NCBI GenBank assembly: GCA_029781135.1
Contig: JAKOXH010000073.1
Span: 1-64,000 of the forward strand
DNA: 64,000 nucleotides
Direction: 5' to 3'
Source: Planctomycetota bacterium
GTDB taxonomy: Bacteria; Planctomycetota; Planctomycetia; Pirellulales; Lacipirellulaceae
Part shown: positions 9,083-18,477 of the stretch, in pieces
Position numbering within the stretch: the stretch's first letter is position 1
Layout of the letters: the number at the start of each line of letters is the position of its first letter
Program-made: the position numbers and the translations under genes
The notes under the pieces: generated by a model
Told to the model about the DNA's origin: nothing
The model's database searches: none
The model's input: only the letters and a program-made list of their open reading frames with translations

Positions 9083-10774
9083 CTATGAGATTTGTGCATC
9101 GGCAACTTCGCTTGAAATTACAGTTGCCATCCAACGAATATTTGTCGACGACTTGCCTTTTACAGTGATCTTCAGCACTTTGTAGGTTTGGTCGGAGTTA
9201 TCAACGGAAATCCCAATGGGGTCGTACAGTGGGGACTGTCCCCAAAGTCCAGGGTTAATGTCCTGACCAATCGTTCTGACCGCGTTATCAACCAAGGTTG
9301 CGGTCCCGGCATTATTGCCTACACATATTTGGCGGACGAAGGAGCCGTGTTCGGTTGACGAGCCGCTAACTTTGCGCCCCACCACGTTGATGAGGCAGGA
9401 TAGAGTTTGATTATTTCGAACGACGATCCGCCCGGTGCCACCGCTCGGCGCGACACCTCCTATAGTCAGTTCCGTTACTGTCTCATCCGTTGTGGCACGG
9501 AAAAGGTGCGAAATTGTGGTTTGCGCGCTACCGGCCGCACCGCTATGACCGCCCGAGGCGCGAGCCCATTGTGCCTTTAATAAGGCTTTACTCAGCGATC
9601 CACCGACATGCGAGTAATTCGCGCCGGCGGTGGTCGCAAATCCTTCAGCATGAGATGCCAGACTATTCGCAGTGGTAACGTCACCTTCTGCGTGCGATCC
9701 ATATCCACTGGCCACCGAATACCTGCCCTCGGCATGTGAGCAAGTACCGCCTGCTGTAGAGCCATAGCCTTCGGCGTGCGTAGCTATGCTATTGGCAGCT
9801 GTCCGATATCCTTCGGCATGAGAATAGAAACCAACCGCGGATGTCTGGTAACACTCAGCATGGCTTGCGATTCCACTTGCCGATGCCCCCCTTCCTTCCG
9901 CATGGGCATAGAACCCGCTGGCAGTTGTTATTCTTCCTTCCGCGTGACTTCCCCAACCAGCCGCAGTAGTGTTGAATCCCTCTGCATGGGACCATTTACC
10001 AATCGCTTTGTTATTCTGGCCCCCTCCCACAAACGCGTACGCGGCCGTTGCAGAAGATGTCCAACTTCCGCTTACTACACTCACCCCAGTAACATTCACA
10101 GGTACCGTAAAGGTATTTGCACCGGTGACAGTCACAGTGCGATTTCCATTAATCGTTGGCGTGGTGGAAGTTCCACTAATTGAAATCAGCTGTCCGGTTG
10201 TCAAACCATGGTTGGCCGAGGTCACAACGGTCGGATTTGCAATTGTCACGTTGGTGATCGTACCGGAACCTCCGCCAGCGTTATTCCCCTTACCACCTCC
10301 GACAAAGCTGTCCACCGAAAACGCGACGTTGTTCTCACCGCCAATGATGGCCGATTGATTGCCGGCAGCCACCTGCGTAATCGTGGTCCGTACGCGTTGC
10401 AGATCGACAGCGTTAGTGCCCCGAGCATTTTCCGTACCTGCATCGAACTGCAACGCGCGGTTGTCCGTTCCGCCCCCAACCAATGCAGAAGGTGCGAGAA
10501 CGATCGCGCTGTCGACTCGGCGAAACAACGATTTCCATTTGGCATTACTCGTCGTCGCGTCAGTACATACCCATAATATCTGTGACGAAGTATTCCACCA
10601 AAGAGCGCCAGCGGCGTACCCCAGACTGGTATCATCGTTTATCGTAGGATCGCCCGCGTAGGCGTGCGGAGCCCCATCCGCCAACTTCTGCAAGTCTGAT
10701 TTGAGGCGGCCTCCCGCATCCCCTGGAGCATTGTCAGGAACATCGAGACCGCGATAGGTTAGCCAAGTTGCCAT
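9083..10774 (-). CDS. Adhesin/tail-fibre-like protein with SHAEG head repeats
   Basis: 563 aa from ATG 10774 (MATWLTYRG), with a GAGGA ribosome site; an in-frame upstream extension to 10897 would overlap the preceding gene. The middle has about ten copies of a 14-residue unit of the form SHAEGxxTTAxGxx, as in the head domains of trimeric autotransporter adhesins (YadA/Hep_Hag) and some phage fibres, where it forms a trimeric left-handed beta-roll. No YadA membrane anchor follows. Instead there is a globular C-terminus, so this resembles fibre heads more than a type V secretion adhesin. One repeat reads SHAEC. It is encoded just downstream of the GT2-TPR gene. Confidence 0.8.
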   Translation of the reverse strand: MATWLTYRGLDVPDNAPGDAGGRLKSDLQKLADGAPHAYAGDPTINDDTSLGYAAGALWWNTSSQILWVCTDATTSNAKWKSLFRRVDSAIVLAPSALVGGGTDNRALQFDAGTENARGTNAVDLQRVRTTITQVAAGNQSAIIGGENNVAFSVDSFVGGGKGNNAGGGSGTITNVTIANPTVVTSANHGLTTGQLISISGTSTTPTINGNRTVTVTGANTFTVPVNVTGVSVVSGSWTSSATAAYAFVGGGQNNKAIGKWSHAEGFNTTAAGWGSHAEGRITTASGFYAHAEGRGASASGIASHAECYQTSAVGFYSHAEGYRTAANSIATHAEGYGSTAGGTCSHAEGRYSVASGYGSHAEGDVTTANSLASHAEGFATTAGANYSHVGGSLSKALLKAQWARASGGHSGAAGSAQTTISHLFRATTDETVTELTIGGVAPSGGTGRIVVRNNQTLSCLINVVGRKVSGSSTEHGSFVRQICVGNNAGTATLVDNAVRTIGQDINPGLWGQSPLYDPIGISVDNSDQTYKVLKITVKGKSSTNIRWMATVISSEVADAQIS

Positions 10775-10826
10775 GAGTAGAAGTCCTCGCAAAAAATGTC
10801 GTATGGTTTTGTCCCGTATCGTCCTG

Positions 10827-12458
10827 TCACTTGGATGCGCATAACGGGCCGACGTATAACGCCCCTTGTGAATCGTTATGAGAAACACGTGCTTCACCTT
10901 TTTTTCTCGGCTGCGATTCCTCCCGTTGTGCGTTCAACGCCTGTTCGGCAATTTCGAGTTGTCTTTGCGTGATGTTGTGGTCCGGCCGAAGCGTGAGCGA
11001 TCGGCGATAACAATTGACTGCCACGGCAAAGTTCTTGGCCTTATGGTGGGCCGTACCCAAATTGTGCCACGCGGCTCCGTCGTCTGGGCATATCTGACAC
11101 AATTGTTCCAATGCGCCTATCGCTTGCTCCACAGTGCCATGCTCGAACAGCAAACGGCATTTGAGGTTTAGCGGCTCGAGCAGCTTGATATCTTCTGCGA
11201 TGACACGTTCAACCAATTCGAGAGCTGCTTGAACTTGACCTCGGCTTGCGGCGACGTGCGCTTCAGCAAGAGCAATTTCATGGTTTGGCAGACCGATGTC
11301 CCGTGCCGACTCAATCTCCGCTTGAAGTGTCGTGAATTTCCGTTGGTCGAGGAGACATCCTACTAGGGCATGCCAAGCAGGGCGAAACGTGGGCTGCTCG
11401 TGCAATGCCAACCGCCATTGCGATTCCGCGAGGTCGAATCGGCCTGACTCCCAATAAGCGCACGCCAGGTTATGGCGGGATTTAAAGCCCGTAATACCGC
11501 AATCCCTGCTTGCAAAGCAGCGTTCTCCACGCTCTGACAGGGCCGCTTGATAAGCGATGATGGCACGATCGTAATTCTTGGCTCGCCCTTCCAGAATTCC
11601 ACGCCGAAAATGAAGTTCGGGATCGTCGTTGAAAAGTCCCTGCCCACGATCGAGAATTTGTCGCGCCTGCTCGTCGCAATTCACTTGGGTCAAGCATCCC
11701 ACAAGTAAGGCGTAGGCCTTGCGAACATGGGATTCCTGGGGCCCCGAGACGGCCAAACACTTTTGAAGGAATTCAGCGGCGACGTGCGGCTGGTCCATAT
11801 CGGCGTATGTCATCCCTAAATTGAATAACACGAATGGATGATCGGGATGTTCCGCCAGTTCGAGGCTCAACAGCCTGAGATCTCGCTCTTGTTTGCGTCG
11901 TCGTGCCTCGGCGGTGTGCTCCGCACCCGAATGTGTCACAAAAATATCAGTCCATTCCACGGTTCCTTCGGCCCGCCGAATCGACGGAAGAATTTGCTCG
12001 TGGATCCGTCCCTCAAACCGCACCTTCAAATCATTGCGGAACATCTTCACGTGATCGACAACCGTCACGTCACACATGTCCGCTGAACTGGGACAGTGCA
12101 CCTGCATCACATAAGCGGTCGGGCTATTCGCGAGCGGCCGCATCGCGAGCTCTTGCAGCTTGCGGCCATTGTCGGACGAAATCGTGTCGTCTGCATCCAT
12201 CCAAAAGAGCCAGTCCCCCATGGCATGGTGGAGCGACTCGTTGCGAGCGGCCGCGAAGCTATCGCACCAAGGAAATTCAAACACCTTGGCCCACGACCGC
12301 TGCGCGATCGCGCGTGTGTCGTCGACTGAGCCCGTGTCCACCACGATCATCTCGTCCACCCAAGGAGCAATGCTGTCGAGGCATGCTCCTAATGTTCGCG
12401 CCGCGTCGCGAACAATCATGCACAGTGATATACGGGGCGACAATGTCATAGGTGTCAT
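10827..12458 (-). CDS. GT2 glycosyltransferase fused to TPR repeats
   Basis: 543 aa. The N-terminal ~230 residues are a GT-A family 2 domain: ISLCMIVRDAARTLGACLDS, MIVVDTGSVDDT and the WMDADDT metal-binding DxD. The C-terminal ~300 residues are TPR repeats (ALYx-type helices, for example AWHNLGTAHHKAKNFAVAVN). The combination is common in bacteria and is seen in peptide or protein glycosyltransferases, which fits a gene beside repeat-rich surface proteins. No strong ribosome site precedes ATG 12458; a second ATG lies three codons later. It is divergent from the two-domain glycosyltransferase gene across about 290 bases. Confidence 0.85.
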   Translation of the reverse strand: MTPMTLSPRISLCMIVRDAARTLGACLDSIAPWVDEMIVVDTGSVDDTRAIAQRSWAKVFEFPWCDSFAAARNESLHHAMGDWLFWMDADDTISSDNGRKLQELAMRPLANSPTAYVMQVHCPSSADMCDVTVVDHVKMFRNDLKVRFEGRIHEQILPSIRRAEGTVEWTDIFVTHSGAEHTAEARRRKQERDLRLLSLELAEHPDHPFVLFNLGMTYADMDQPHVAAEFLQKCLAVSGPQESHVRKAYALLVGCLTQVNCDEQARQILDRGQGLFNDDPELHFRRGILEGRAKNYDRAIIAYQAALSERGERCFASRDCGITGFKSRHNLACAYWESGRFDLAESQWRLALHEQPTFRPAWHALVGCLLDQRKFTTLQAEIESARDIGLPNHEIALAEAHVAASRGQVQAALELVERVIAEDIKLLEPLNLKCRLLFEHGTVEQAIGALEQLCQICPDDGAAWHNLGTAHHKAKNFAVAVNCYRRSLTLRPDHNITQRQLEIAEQALNAQREESQPRKKGEARVSHNDSQGALYVGPLCASK

Positions 12459-12745
12459 TCCAGACTCGAAATCGACAGGGTGACTAACCTCACTTTCTCT
12501 CCAACGTACACACTTCCCACAAAACGTCTGTAAGTCTTTTCCGGCCAGCCGAGGATTTCTTTGTCCGCCCTACCAATCTGCTCGTGCCCGTAATCGAACT
12601 ACTGATTACACCTGCTAGCACGCCGCAGTGGCCGGAAACGTCTAGTAGTCAAGCAACTTACAATGCTTAAACTCGCTGCCGGCCTTCTCTTTAGGTTTGT
12701 TAACTCAATTGCCTATCAAGAATCCCGTTGATAAGGAAAGCACGT

Positions 12746-15238
12746 GTGATAACTGGCGTCATCCTGGCTCACAATGAAGAGAACAATATCGTCGCTTGTA
12801 TCGAGGCGCTCCGCCCCCACGTTGCGGAACTACTCCTAATCGATACCGAAAGCACTGACCGTACGCGCGAGCTGTCTACACCTCTTGTCGATCGCGTGCT
12901 CTCACAACCGAATTCACCGAATTTCGACGCGATCCGCAATATTGCGGTTCCGGCAGCCAAATATGACTGGCTATGGTTTGTGGATGCCGATGAGCGTGTC
13001 TCCTTGGCTACCGGCAAGCTAGTTAACGAACTTATCGCTACCCAGGGCCACCACTTCGAGGCAATTTGCATCCCGTTCAAGACGTATTTCTGCGGCCAAT
13101 GGATGCAACATTGCGGATGGTGGCCAGGTTACACGTGCCCCCGCGTGCTCAAGCGGGGCTATTTTAAGTTTTCACCAACATTGCATGGTGGAGTGCTTCT
13201 CGACGGACGCGAAGTCCGCCTCCCTCCCGACCCGGCGTTGGCGATAGAACATAAGAGCTACCGCTCGCTCGAACATTGGCTTCGGAAGGCCAACTTATAC
13301 ACTTCCACGGAAGCACTTCAATTTGCCGAGTCTGGCCATCACTGGAATTGGCGCCATGCGAACCAAGCATTCGCGCGCGAACTTTGGGAGCATTACGAGT
13401 ACCATCAAGCACGTCTGGATGGAGATCGTGGTTGGATATTGACCTGGCTCAACGCGTTCTATCGTTGGCTCTCGGTTGCCAAGCTCATCGATCGTGAGCG
13501 ACCTAACGACGCCCGAATAAACACAAGCTCCGTACCCGCGTCGTTAGATTGTTTGCTGGAGACCCTGGAGACCGACCTAGCCACCTACCGGGCAACTCGT
13601 CCACGCTTCCCCTTGGGGCTCTGTGTCCGGCTCGATTTCACGACCAACTCGCCTTCTATTTGGAAGAAACTCAAGAATTTGGCCGCCACTTACCGACCGA
13701 TCCGTTGTCAACCAGTCACTCCCAATTGTCCTGTTCTCAGTACTATCGACGATCGACTACTCTACTCCGCGCTCTGTTCGGCTCGCCGCACCCGTCATAC
13801 CTTGTTCATCACGATACCAACGCGTTCAAGCCTGCCAGCCGATCCATCGGCAGTTGCCAATATCCTTTGGTGCGACGAGAGCTATACGTCCGGGCTCAAG
13901 GAATGGGCGTCTGAAAACGATCAATATGATCAGATCTGGATTAGCGACCACAAAATCTTCAAGAACGTCGTTGCTCTTGGTGCCAGCCCAGAACGGATTG
14001 TCATAACGAACTCGGCTCAGCCGACCGCCGAGGAATACGAACAGCTAATTCAATCCATGGAACGGAACATTACACCCGCGACTCTAGCGGTTCCCAAGAC
14101 GGACGCTGTCCGCATTCGACTGGAAGGAGAATTCTTCGCCGGGCACAGCTTTGCCAACATCAACGAACAACTCGCCAAGCACCTGGCCACAAGTCCCGGC
14201 ATTGAATTATGTCTCACCCGACTCTTCGCGCCCTTTCCCTCCGACCCACACCTACTCCCCAACATCGACCGCCGTCATCTATTGTACTCCAACCTCGCCG
14301 AGTACTTCGGTCGTGAGATCGGTAATGCCGACGTGGTCATTCGTCATGCTTGGCCCCCAAACTGGACAAAGCCAGCCGTCGGCAAGTGGGTCCACATCCA
14401 ACCCTGGGAATATGGCCGCCTGCCAGCTGAATGGCGACGTCCACTCATTGAAGATGTCGATGAGGTCTGGGTCATGAGCGAATACGTCCGCAATGTTTAT
14501 CTCCAGAGTGGAATCCCTGAAAAGAAACTTCATTATGTTCCCTGGGGAGTCGATCCGGCCGTATTCCACCCTTACGTGGTCCAGCGCACCCTTCCCACAG
14601 CGAAGTCTTTTCGATTCCTATATGTCGGTGGCCTTACCTATCGAAAAGGCTTCGACCGACTCCTCACGGCCTATTTGGCAGAATTTCGGCCGGATGAAGA
14701 CGTTATCCTCGTCATCAAGGATGTTGGATCCAACACAGTGTACGCCGACCAATCTTTTCGGCAGCAAGTTGTCGTCGCAATGACTGACCACGCACTCCCG
14801 AGTCTCTTGTATTACGATCGCGAAATGACCCCCGGCCAGTTAGCTTCTTTGTATGCTGCCTGCGATTGCTTGGTCGCACCCTATCGCGGCGAAGGATTTG
14901 GACTGCCCATCGTCGAAGCCATGGCCGTAGGCCGGTGCCCGATTATTCCGAATTTAGGACCGGCGCTGGACTACACGGACGATGATTGCTCGCTTCGCGT
15001 CTCTAGTCACTTCGTGCCCATCAACGAGGATGGCTGCGACGACATCGAAACGGAAATCGAACTCAGTGTCGATGACCTGCGTCGACAACTACGGAGTGCC
15101 TACGAAGATCGCGCGGCGACAGCACGCCGCGGAACCTTGGCAAGCACCAAGATTTTACGAGAGTTTTCCTGGGACCGAACCTTTACACGGATTCGGGAAC
15201 GCCTTCAAGTCTTGTCCTCTGCCACCAATATTCATTAG
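12746..15238 (+). CDS. Bifunctional glycosyltransferase (GT2 + GT4)
   Basis: About 830 aa. I prefer GTG 12746 because AAGGA lies 8 bases upstream; TTG 12728 is the longer option. Residues 1-270 form a GT2 domain (ITGVILAHNEENN, LLLIDTESTDRT, WLWFVDADER). Residues from about 450 to 830 form a GT-B family 4 domain: VHIQPWEYG, YVPWGVDP, FLYVGGLTYRKGFDRL and EGFGLPIVEAMAVG. Such fusions can add two sugars in sequence. It is the only plus-strand gene in the first 21 kb. Its 3' end abuts the end of a minus-strand Rhs relic. Acceptor and sugars are unknown. Confidence 0.85.
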   Translation: MITGVILAHNEENNIVACIEALRPHVAELLLIDTESTDRTRELSTPLVDRVLSQPNSPNFDAIRNIAVPAAKYDWLWFVDADERVSLATGKLVNELIATQGHHFEAICIPFKTYFCGQWMQHCGWWPGYTCPRVLKRGYFKFSPTLHGGVLLDGREVRLPPDPALAIEHKSYRSLEHWLRKANLYTSTEALQFAESGHHWNWRHANQAFARELWEHYEYHQARLDGDRGWILTWLNAFYRWLSVAKLIDRERPNDARINTSSVPASLDCLLETLETDLATYRATRPRFPLGLCVRLDFTTNSPSIWKKLKNLAATYRPIRCQPVTPNCPVLSTIDDRLLYSALCSARRTRHTLFITIPTRSSLPADPSAVANILWCDESYTSGLKEWASENDQYDQIWISDHKIFKNVVALGASPERIVITNSAQPTAEEYEQLIQSMERNITPATLAVPKTDAVRIRLEGEFFAGHSFANINEQLAKHLATSPGIELCLTRLFAPFPSDPHLLPNIDRRHLLYSNLAEYFGREIGNADVVIRHAWPPNWTKPAVGKWVHIQPWEYGRLPAEWRRPLIEDVDEVWVMSEYVRNVYLQSGIPEKKLHYVPWGVDPAVFHPYVVQRTLPTAKSFRFLYVGGLTYRKGFDRLLTAYLAEFRPDEDVILVIKDVGSNTVYADQSFRQQVVVAMTDHALPSLLYYDREMTPGQLASLYAACDCLVAPYRGEGFGLPIVEAMAVGRCPIIPNLGPALDYTDDDCSLRVSSHFVPINEDGCDDIETEIELSVDDLRRQLRSAYEDRAATARRGTLASTKILREFSWDRTFTRIRERLQVLSSATNIH

Positions 15239-15261
15239 GCGAATAAGGACATAATTAGACC

Positions 15262-15658
15262 TGCCGGCCCGATACTTGTTGGTCGTCACCGCCCCGCTGG
15301 GCAACTGAATGTTCACGAGCCGGCTGTCGGCACCCCAGGTGTAGGTGGTGCGGCCCTGCGAAGTGTTCACCACATGCAGGTTGCCGGCCGCGTCATAGGT
15401 GTAGAACTTCATGCCCTCAGTGGCGTTACCGCTGGCTTGCAGCTGGTTGGCCCCGTCGTAGGCGTAGCTCGTGGCCACGCCGTTTTCGGTGCTCAGCGTG
15501 CGATTGCCCACGCAGTCGTAGAGGTCGCTGAGCGTGTAATTGGCTTCCCAGGGATTGAGTTCGAACGTGAGCCAGCCTTCCGGCGTCATCGCGCTCCATT
15601 CGTCGAACCGGACTACGCCATCGTGCCGACGCAAGTCATTTTCGCCAATGCCGCGCAA
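15262..15658 (-). pseudogene. Displaced Rhs core fragment
   Basis: The minus-strand reading from about 15650 to 15262 encodes a stretch typical of an Rhs core just before its end: a LYDCVGNRTL unit, a SYAYDGANQL unit, FYTYDAAGNLHVV and TTYTWGADSRLVNIQLP. It lacks the start and the RWLSQDP core end. It begins in the tail of the small membrane gene and stops being Rhs-like near the glycosyltransferase terminus. In an intact Rhs gene this segment would come before, not after, the core end encoded at 16.8-17.2 kb. It is therefore a relic of another Rhs copy. Confidence 0.75.
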
Positions 15659-15830
15659 GCGCTAACAGGACAAGTGCTATGACTATTGCAACTCCAAAAC
15701 CAAAGTGACCAATTCCAAAATACGGCGGAGTCGCAAACTCATTGCGTCTTGCCAATCTTTCCCTGACTATTCCACAGATAACATACCATCCAAAACCGAC
15801 TGCTACAGTTAAGAAAGCGAGTTTAATCAT
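15636..15830 (-). CDS. Two-TM small protein, candidate Rhs-tail immunity protein
   Basis: 64 aa with hydrophobic segments at about residues 4-22 and 42-60 separated by a basic loop (RERLARR). The ATG follows the TAA of the Rhs tail gene with no intervening base, so translation is coupled. In polymorphic toxin loci the gene directly after a toxin tail usually encodes its immunity protein, and small membrane immunities are known for membrane-acting toxins. The assignment is by position and topology only; no family was recognised. Confidence 0.6.
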   Translation of the reverse strand: MIKLAFLTVAVGFGWYVICGIVRERLARRNEFATPPYFGIGHFGFGVAIVIALVLLALARHWRK

Positions 15831-17228
15831 TTACTTGGGATCCTCAACCGCGTTGATCAATATCCGATCACCGATATATCCTGCGCCCCGAATGCTCTCG
15901 CCGACTCGTATTGTATAGTACGGGTTGATTTTGGGGTCGAAAATCTGGCCAGTCGCGCCGATGTTTCTCTTCACAATATCGTTGAACGGTGTGCCCAATC
16001 GCCACGAACCCCTTATCCTGATTCTAAGCCAATCCAGGCCCGACCCAGAAAAACGGCCGACATCTCGGGTGACTAGTCTCCCGTTTCGGTATAGAAAACT
16101 CGGCGCTTGTTCGCCAAGTTGTTTGAGACCTTTGACTTGTTCCTCTAAGCCGCGCTGAGCAAACTGTCTGCCTGATAACGATGCTTCCGGGTTTATTTCC
16201 TTTACCCAATAGTTCCCGACTTTCTTGACGCGAACGACATATTGTTGCCATTTATAGAGTCCGCCTCCCTTTAACACTTGCCATTCGCCGGAAACCGACG
16301 TTGTGCGGCCAGTCGTCGCACCACCTTCCCGCTCGACAAATCTCAACGCACCTCCGGTTTCCGTGGTTGCTATCGGACGTGGTCGGCTAGTTCCCACCAC
16401 TTGCAATAAAGTATCGAATAGGCCCAAGCCAACGGCGACAGCCTTCTCGCTTCCCGTTGCCTTATCATCGAGCACTTTCTGCCAAGCGTTGAGTTGACCA
16501 TACATCGGGTGCGCACTTTCGGCAATCGTGTGCAGTTCCAGGGCAAGGTATGCTGAGAATGCTTGCCCTGGTGTGCCGTTGTTCACGAGGTACTGGGTCT
16601 CAGCGATGGTTTGCATTTCCTTAGAACGACGCACGACCCCGGCCTGGATCGACTCCTCGCTAAAATACCGATGCATCACATTATTGAGACTAGCCTCTTC
16701 GCGCATTTCACGCAGATACGCGTTCCACTGCGCAACGCGAAGTTCGTCGAGAGTGAACGGTTTCATGTCAAGGATCGGAGTAGGCGCCGGACTGTTCAAT
16801 TCAAGGATCATTTGTTGTGGATCACCGCCAAACCCCAGGTCATATGAACTACGGTACGCATCCGATGCCATCGGCATCATCGCAAGAGCTTCGAGCGATT
16901 CGTAAAGTCCCGCCGGATCGATGAGGGTTAGAGGATTATTACTCGCATACCGAAACAGATTGTGCTCACTCTCCACCGGATCCTGGCTGAGCCACCTGGC
17001 CGTGTTTGCGTCATAGACTCGTTGCCTTACATTAACCAGTCCGGTGGCCGCATCGTGGTAGTAGCCCAGCTGGCCGACGAAGCGAAACGGGTTCACGGTG
17101 GCGTTACTAAGTAGCGGCTGGCCGAAGGCCTGCTGGCGATAACTGGCCTGGATGCTCTGGTCGGCGCCGGTGAGCGTGCGGGTGCTGCCCACGGCATCGT
17201 AGTGGTAGTAGCTCGTGGTCCAAACCAT
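15831..17228 (-). CDS. Rhs core end with C-terminal tail (orphan toxin-like module)
   Basis: 465 aa from ATG 17228, which has an AAGGAG ribosome site; an in-frame extension to 17390 is less likely. Residues 1-109 are a classic Rhs core end: YYHYDAVGSTRTLTG, NPFRFVGQLGYYHDAATGL, YDANTARWLSQDP and the boundary NPLTLIDPAGLY. The remaining ~355 residues are a unique tail with no recognised catalytic motif. Its last 130 residues (from VSGEWQVLKGG) are basic and compact and may form the toxin domain. The gene has its own start and lacks the thousand-residue YD shell, so it is an orphan tail that could be recombined onto a full Rhs gene such as the one at 1-4023. Confidence 0.85.
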   Translation of the reverse strand: MVWTTSYYHYDAVGSTRTLTGADQSIQASYRQQAFGQPLLSNATVNPFRFVGQLGYYHDAATGLVNVRQRVYDANTARWLSQDPVESEHNLFRYASNNPLTLIDPAGLYESLEALAMMPMASDAYRSSYDLGFGGDPQQMILELNSPAPTPILDMKPFTLDELRVAQWNAYLREMREEASLNNVMHRYFSEESIQAGVVRRSKEMQTIAETQYLVNNGTPGQAFSAYLALELHTIAESAHPMYGQLNAWQKVLDDKATGSEKAVAVGLGLFDTLLQVVGTSRPRPIATTETGGALRFVEREGGATTGRTTSVSGEWQVLKGGGLYKWQQYVVRVKKVGNYWVKEINPEASLSGRQFAQRGLEEQVKGLKQLGEQAPSFLYRNGRLVTRDVGRFSGSGLDWLRIRIRGSWRLGTPFNDIVKRNIGATGQIFDPKINPYYTIRVGESIRGAGYIGDRILINAVEDPK

Positions 17229-17338
17229 TGTTCGTTGCTCCTTTGGAAGGCCAATGCTCTTTGGCGTCGGCAACCTAATATGGTGGGCTACTCCCCCAGC
17301 TGTTTGCCCGTTGGAAAGCCCGTGATTGACTTTGCGTG

Positions 17339-17665
17339 CTAATGCGCATTCCGCCGGTGAGGCTGGCGTTCGAGCGTTTCGCGAATCCATTTCACGTCGA
17401 TCTTGATTTCCGCCAGCAGCACCCGCTGGTTATTGACTTCGAGCTCCGTGCGATCCTGGCGACTTACGATTTCCTCGATCGCGGCCGCCAGCGTGCTGGT
17501 TCGGCTGTCCTGGGCTGCCGCTTGCCGTTCGAGCGCGGTCAAGCGGGAACGGTCGCGACTGTATCTCCGCCATCCCACGCCTAACGCCGTGGACGTGACC
17601 GCGCTGACAAGCCAGCCTGCGTACTCGATCGCTCGCCAGTAGAATTCTTCCGGTTGCCGGTCCAC
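17339..17665 (-). CDS. Small membrane-anchored coiled-coil protein (holin/spanin-like shape)
   Basis: 108 aa from GTG 17665. One hydrophobic segment (about residues 13-30) is followed by a coiled-coil-like region rich in R, E, L and Q through the C-terminus. This shape is common for XhlA-like holin-associated proteins in phage lysis cassettes. It lies 110 bases before the Rhs tail gene and 138 bases after a small gene on the same strand. The exact family was not recognised. Its neighbours of phage type (DUF1353, small lipoprotein) make a phage-derived membrane role plausible. Confidence 0.6.
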   Translation of the reverse strand: MDRQPEEFYWRAIEYAGWLVSAVTSTALGVGWRRYSRDRSRLTALERQAAAQDSRTSTLAAAIEEIVSRQDRTELEVNNQRVLLAEIKIDVKWIRETLERQPHRRNAH

Positions 17666-17803
17666 GATTTCTCACTTTCAATCACGTTGCCTAAGTTCAA
17701 ACAATGGCGATGCAGTCGTGACCTGTAAATGCGCGCTCCAGCATACAGCGATTACATCCTGCCTGCCGCGGCAGCAGCCTCTGGCATCTGCTCCCTTACT
17801 GAA

Positions 17804-18019
17804 TCAGTTCTGTGGCGACTGTGCCGACTGCTGAGCTGGTGGAACGTCCTCCACGCTAACTTCCGACACCCGTCGGATGCTGACTTCCTTGGTGAGCGAA
17901 AATACACCCACGTTCTTCGCATCGCCGGTCGGCCAATGTCCCACCGCCCCTTCCGGAGTGCGATTGACGTACAGCGTACCGGCAATTTCTTGCACATAAA
18001 TCTTCGTGGGGAGAGCCAT
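17804..18019 (-). CDS. Small hypothetical protein
   Basis: 71 aa from ATG 18019, preceded by an AAGGAG ribosome site. Its start overlaps the stop of the upstream gene (TAATG). The sequence MALPTKIYVQEIAGTLYVN begins a beta-rich domain, and the C-terminus is Pro/Gln-rich. It has no signal peptide or membrane segment. It is part of the overlapping minus-strand run that leads to the Rhs tail gene. No family was recognised. Confidence 0.6.
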   Translation of the reverse strand: MALPTKIYVQEIAGTLYVNRTPEGAVGHWPTGDAKNVGVFSLTKEVSIRRVSEVSVEDVPPAQQSAQSPQN

Positions 18020-18477
18020 TAGGGAACTCCTTGGGGCCGTCCCGGTAACAGAATCGGTGCATATTCGGGCCGAGCAACCTGTGTTGCGGCGGCCGGCCGC
18101 AAGGCCGCAATGATTTGCGGCGCCATAACAATTGCTGCTGTGGTTGGCGTCCCCAGCCCCAACGCCAGCGCCGCCGCGAGCGGCCATCGCGAACGGACTG
18201 CCGCCACTTTTTCGTTTGGTTCGCTCGTCGGTGTTGCTTCCTTCGCGGGCTCGTTGATCGTGATGTCCCGCGCCAAAATTTGCATATCGTCATCTGCCGA
18301 CTCACCGCCGCTCAACTGCTTCGCATCGAGCAGCGTCTGCTTGTGTCGGCGGCGAAGCGTGCGGAGCTTGTCCCGGATATGCCCCGCCATCGTGAATTCT
18401 TCCGCTTGTCGCAGTTGCACGGCCGCCCGTTGCGGCTCGGGCAACTCCTCCAATTCGGTCGTCTTCTCGGCATTCAT
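18019..18477 (-). CDS. Hypothetical protein with one membrane segment
   Basis: 152 aa from ATG 18477 (MNAEKTTELEELPEP), 7 bases after GAGGAG. The N-terminal half is a charged helix with a basic patch (KLRTLRRRHKQ). A single hydrophobic stretch near residues 106-132 (LAAALALGLGTPTTAAIVM) suggests a membrane anchor, with a short Pro-rich end. The start lies inside the upstream small frame (18302-18625), which continues in another register for 176 bases. The two may be overlapping genes or products of a frameshift. Its stop overlaps the next start. Confidence 0.6.
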   Translation of the reverse strand: MNAEKTTELEELPEPQRAAVQLRQAEEFTMAGHIRDKLRTLRRRHKQTLLDAKQLSGGESADDDMQILARDITINEPAKEATPTSEPNEKVAAVRSRWPLAAALALGLGTPTTAAIVMAPQIIAALRPAAATQVARPEYAPILLPGRPQGVP

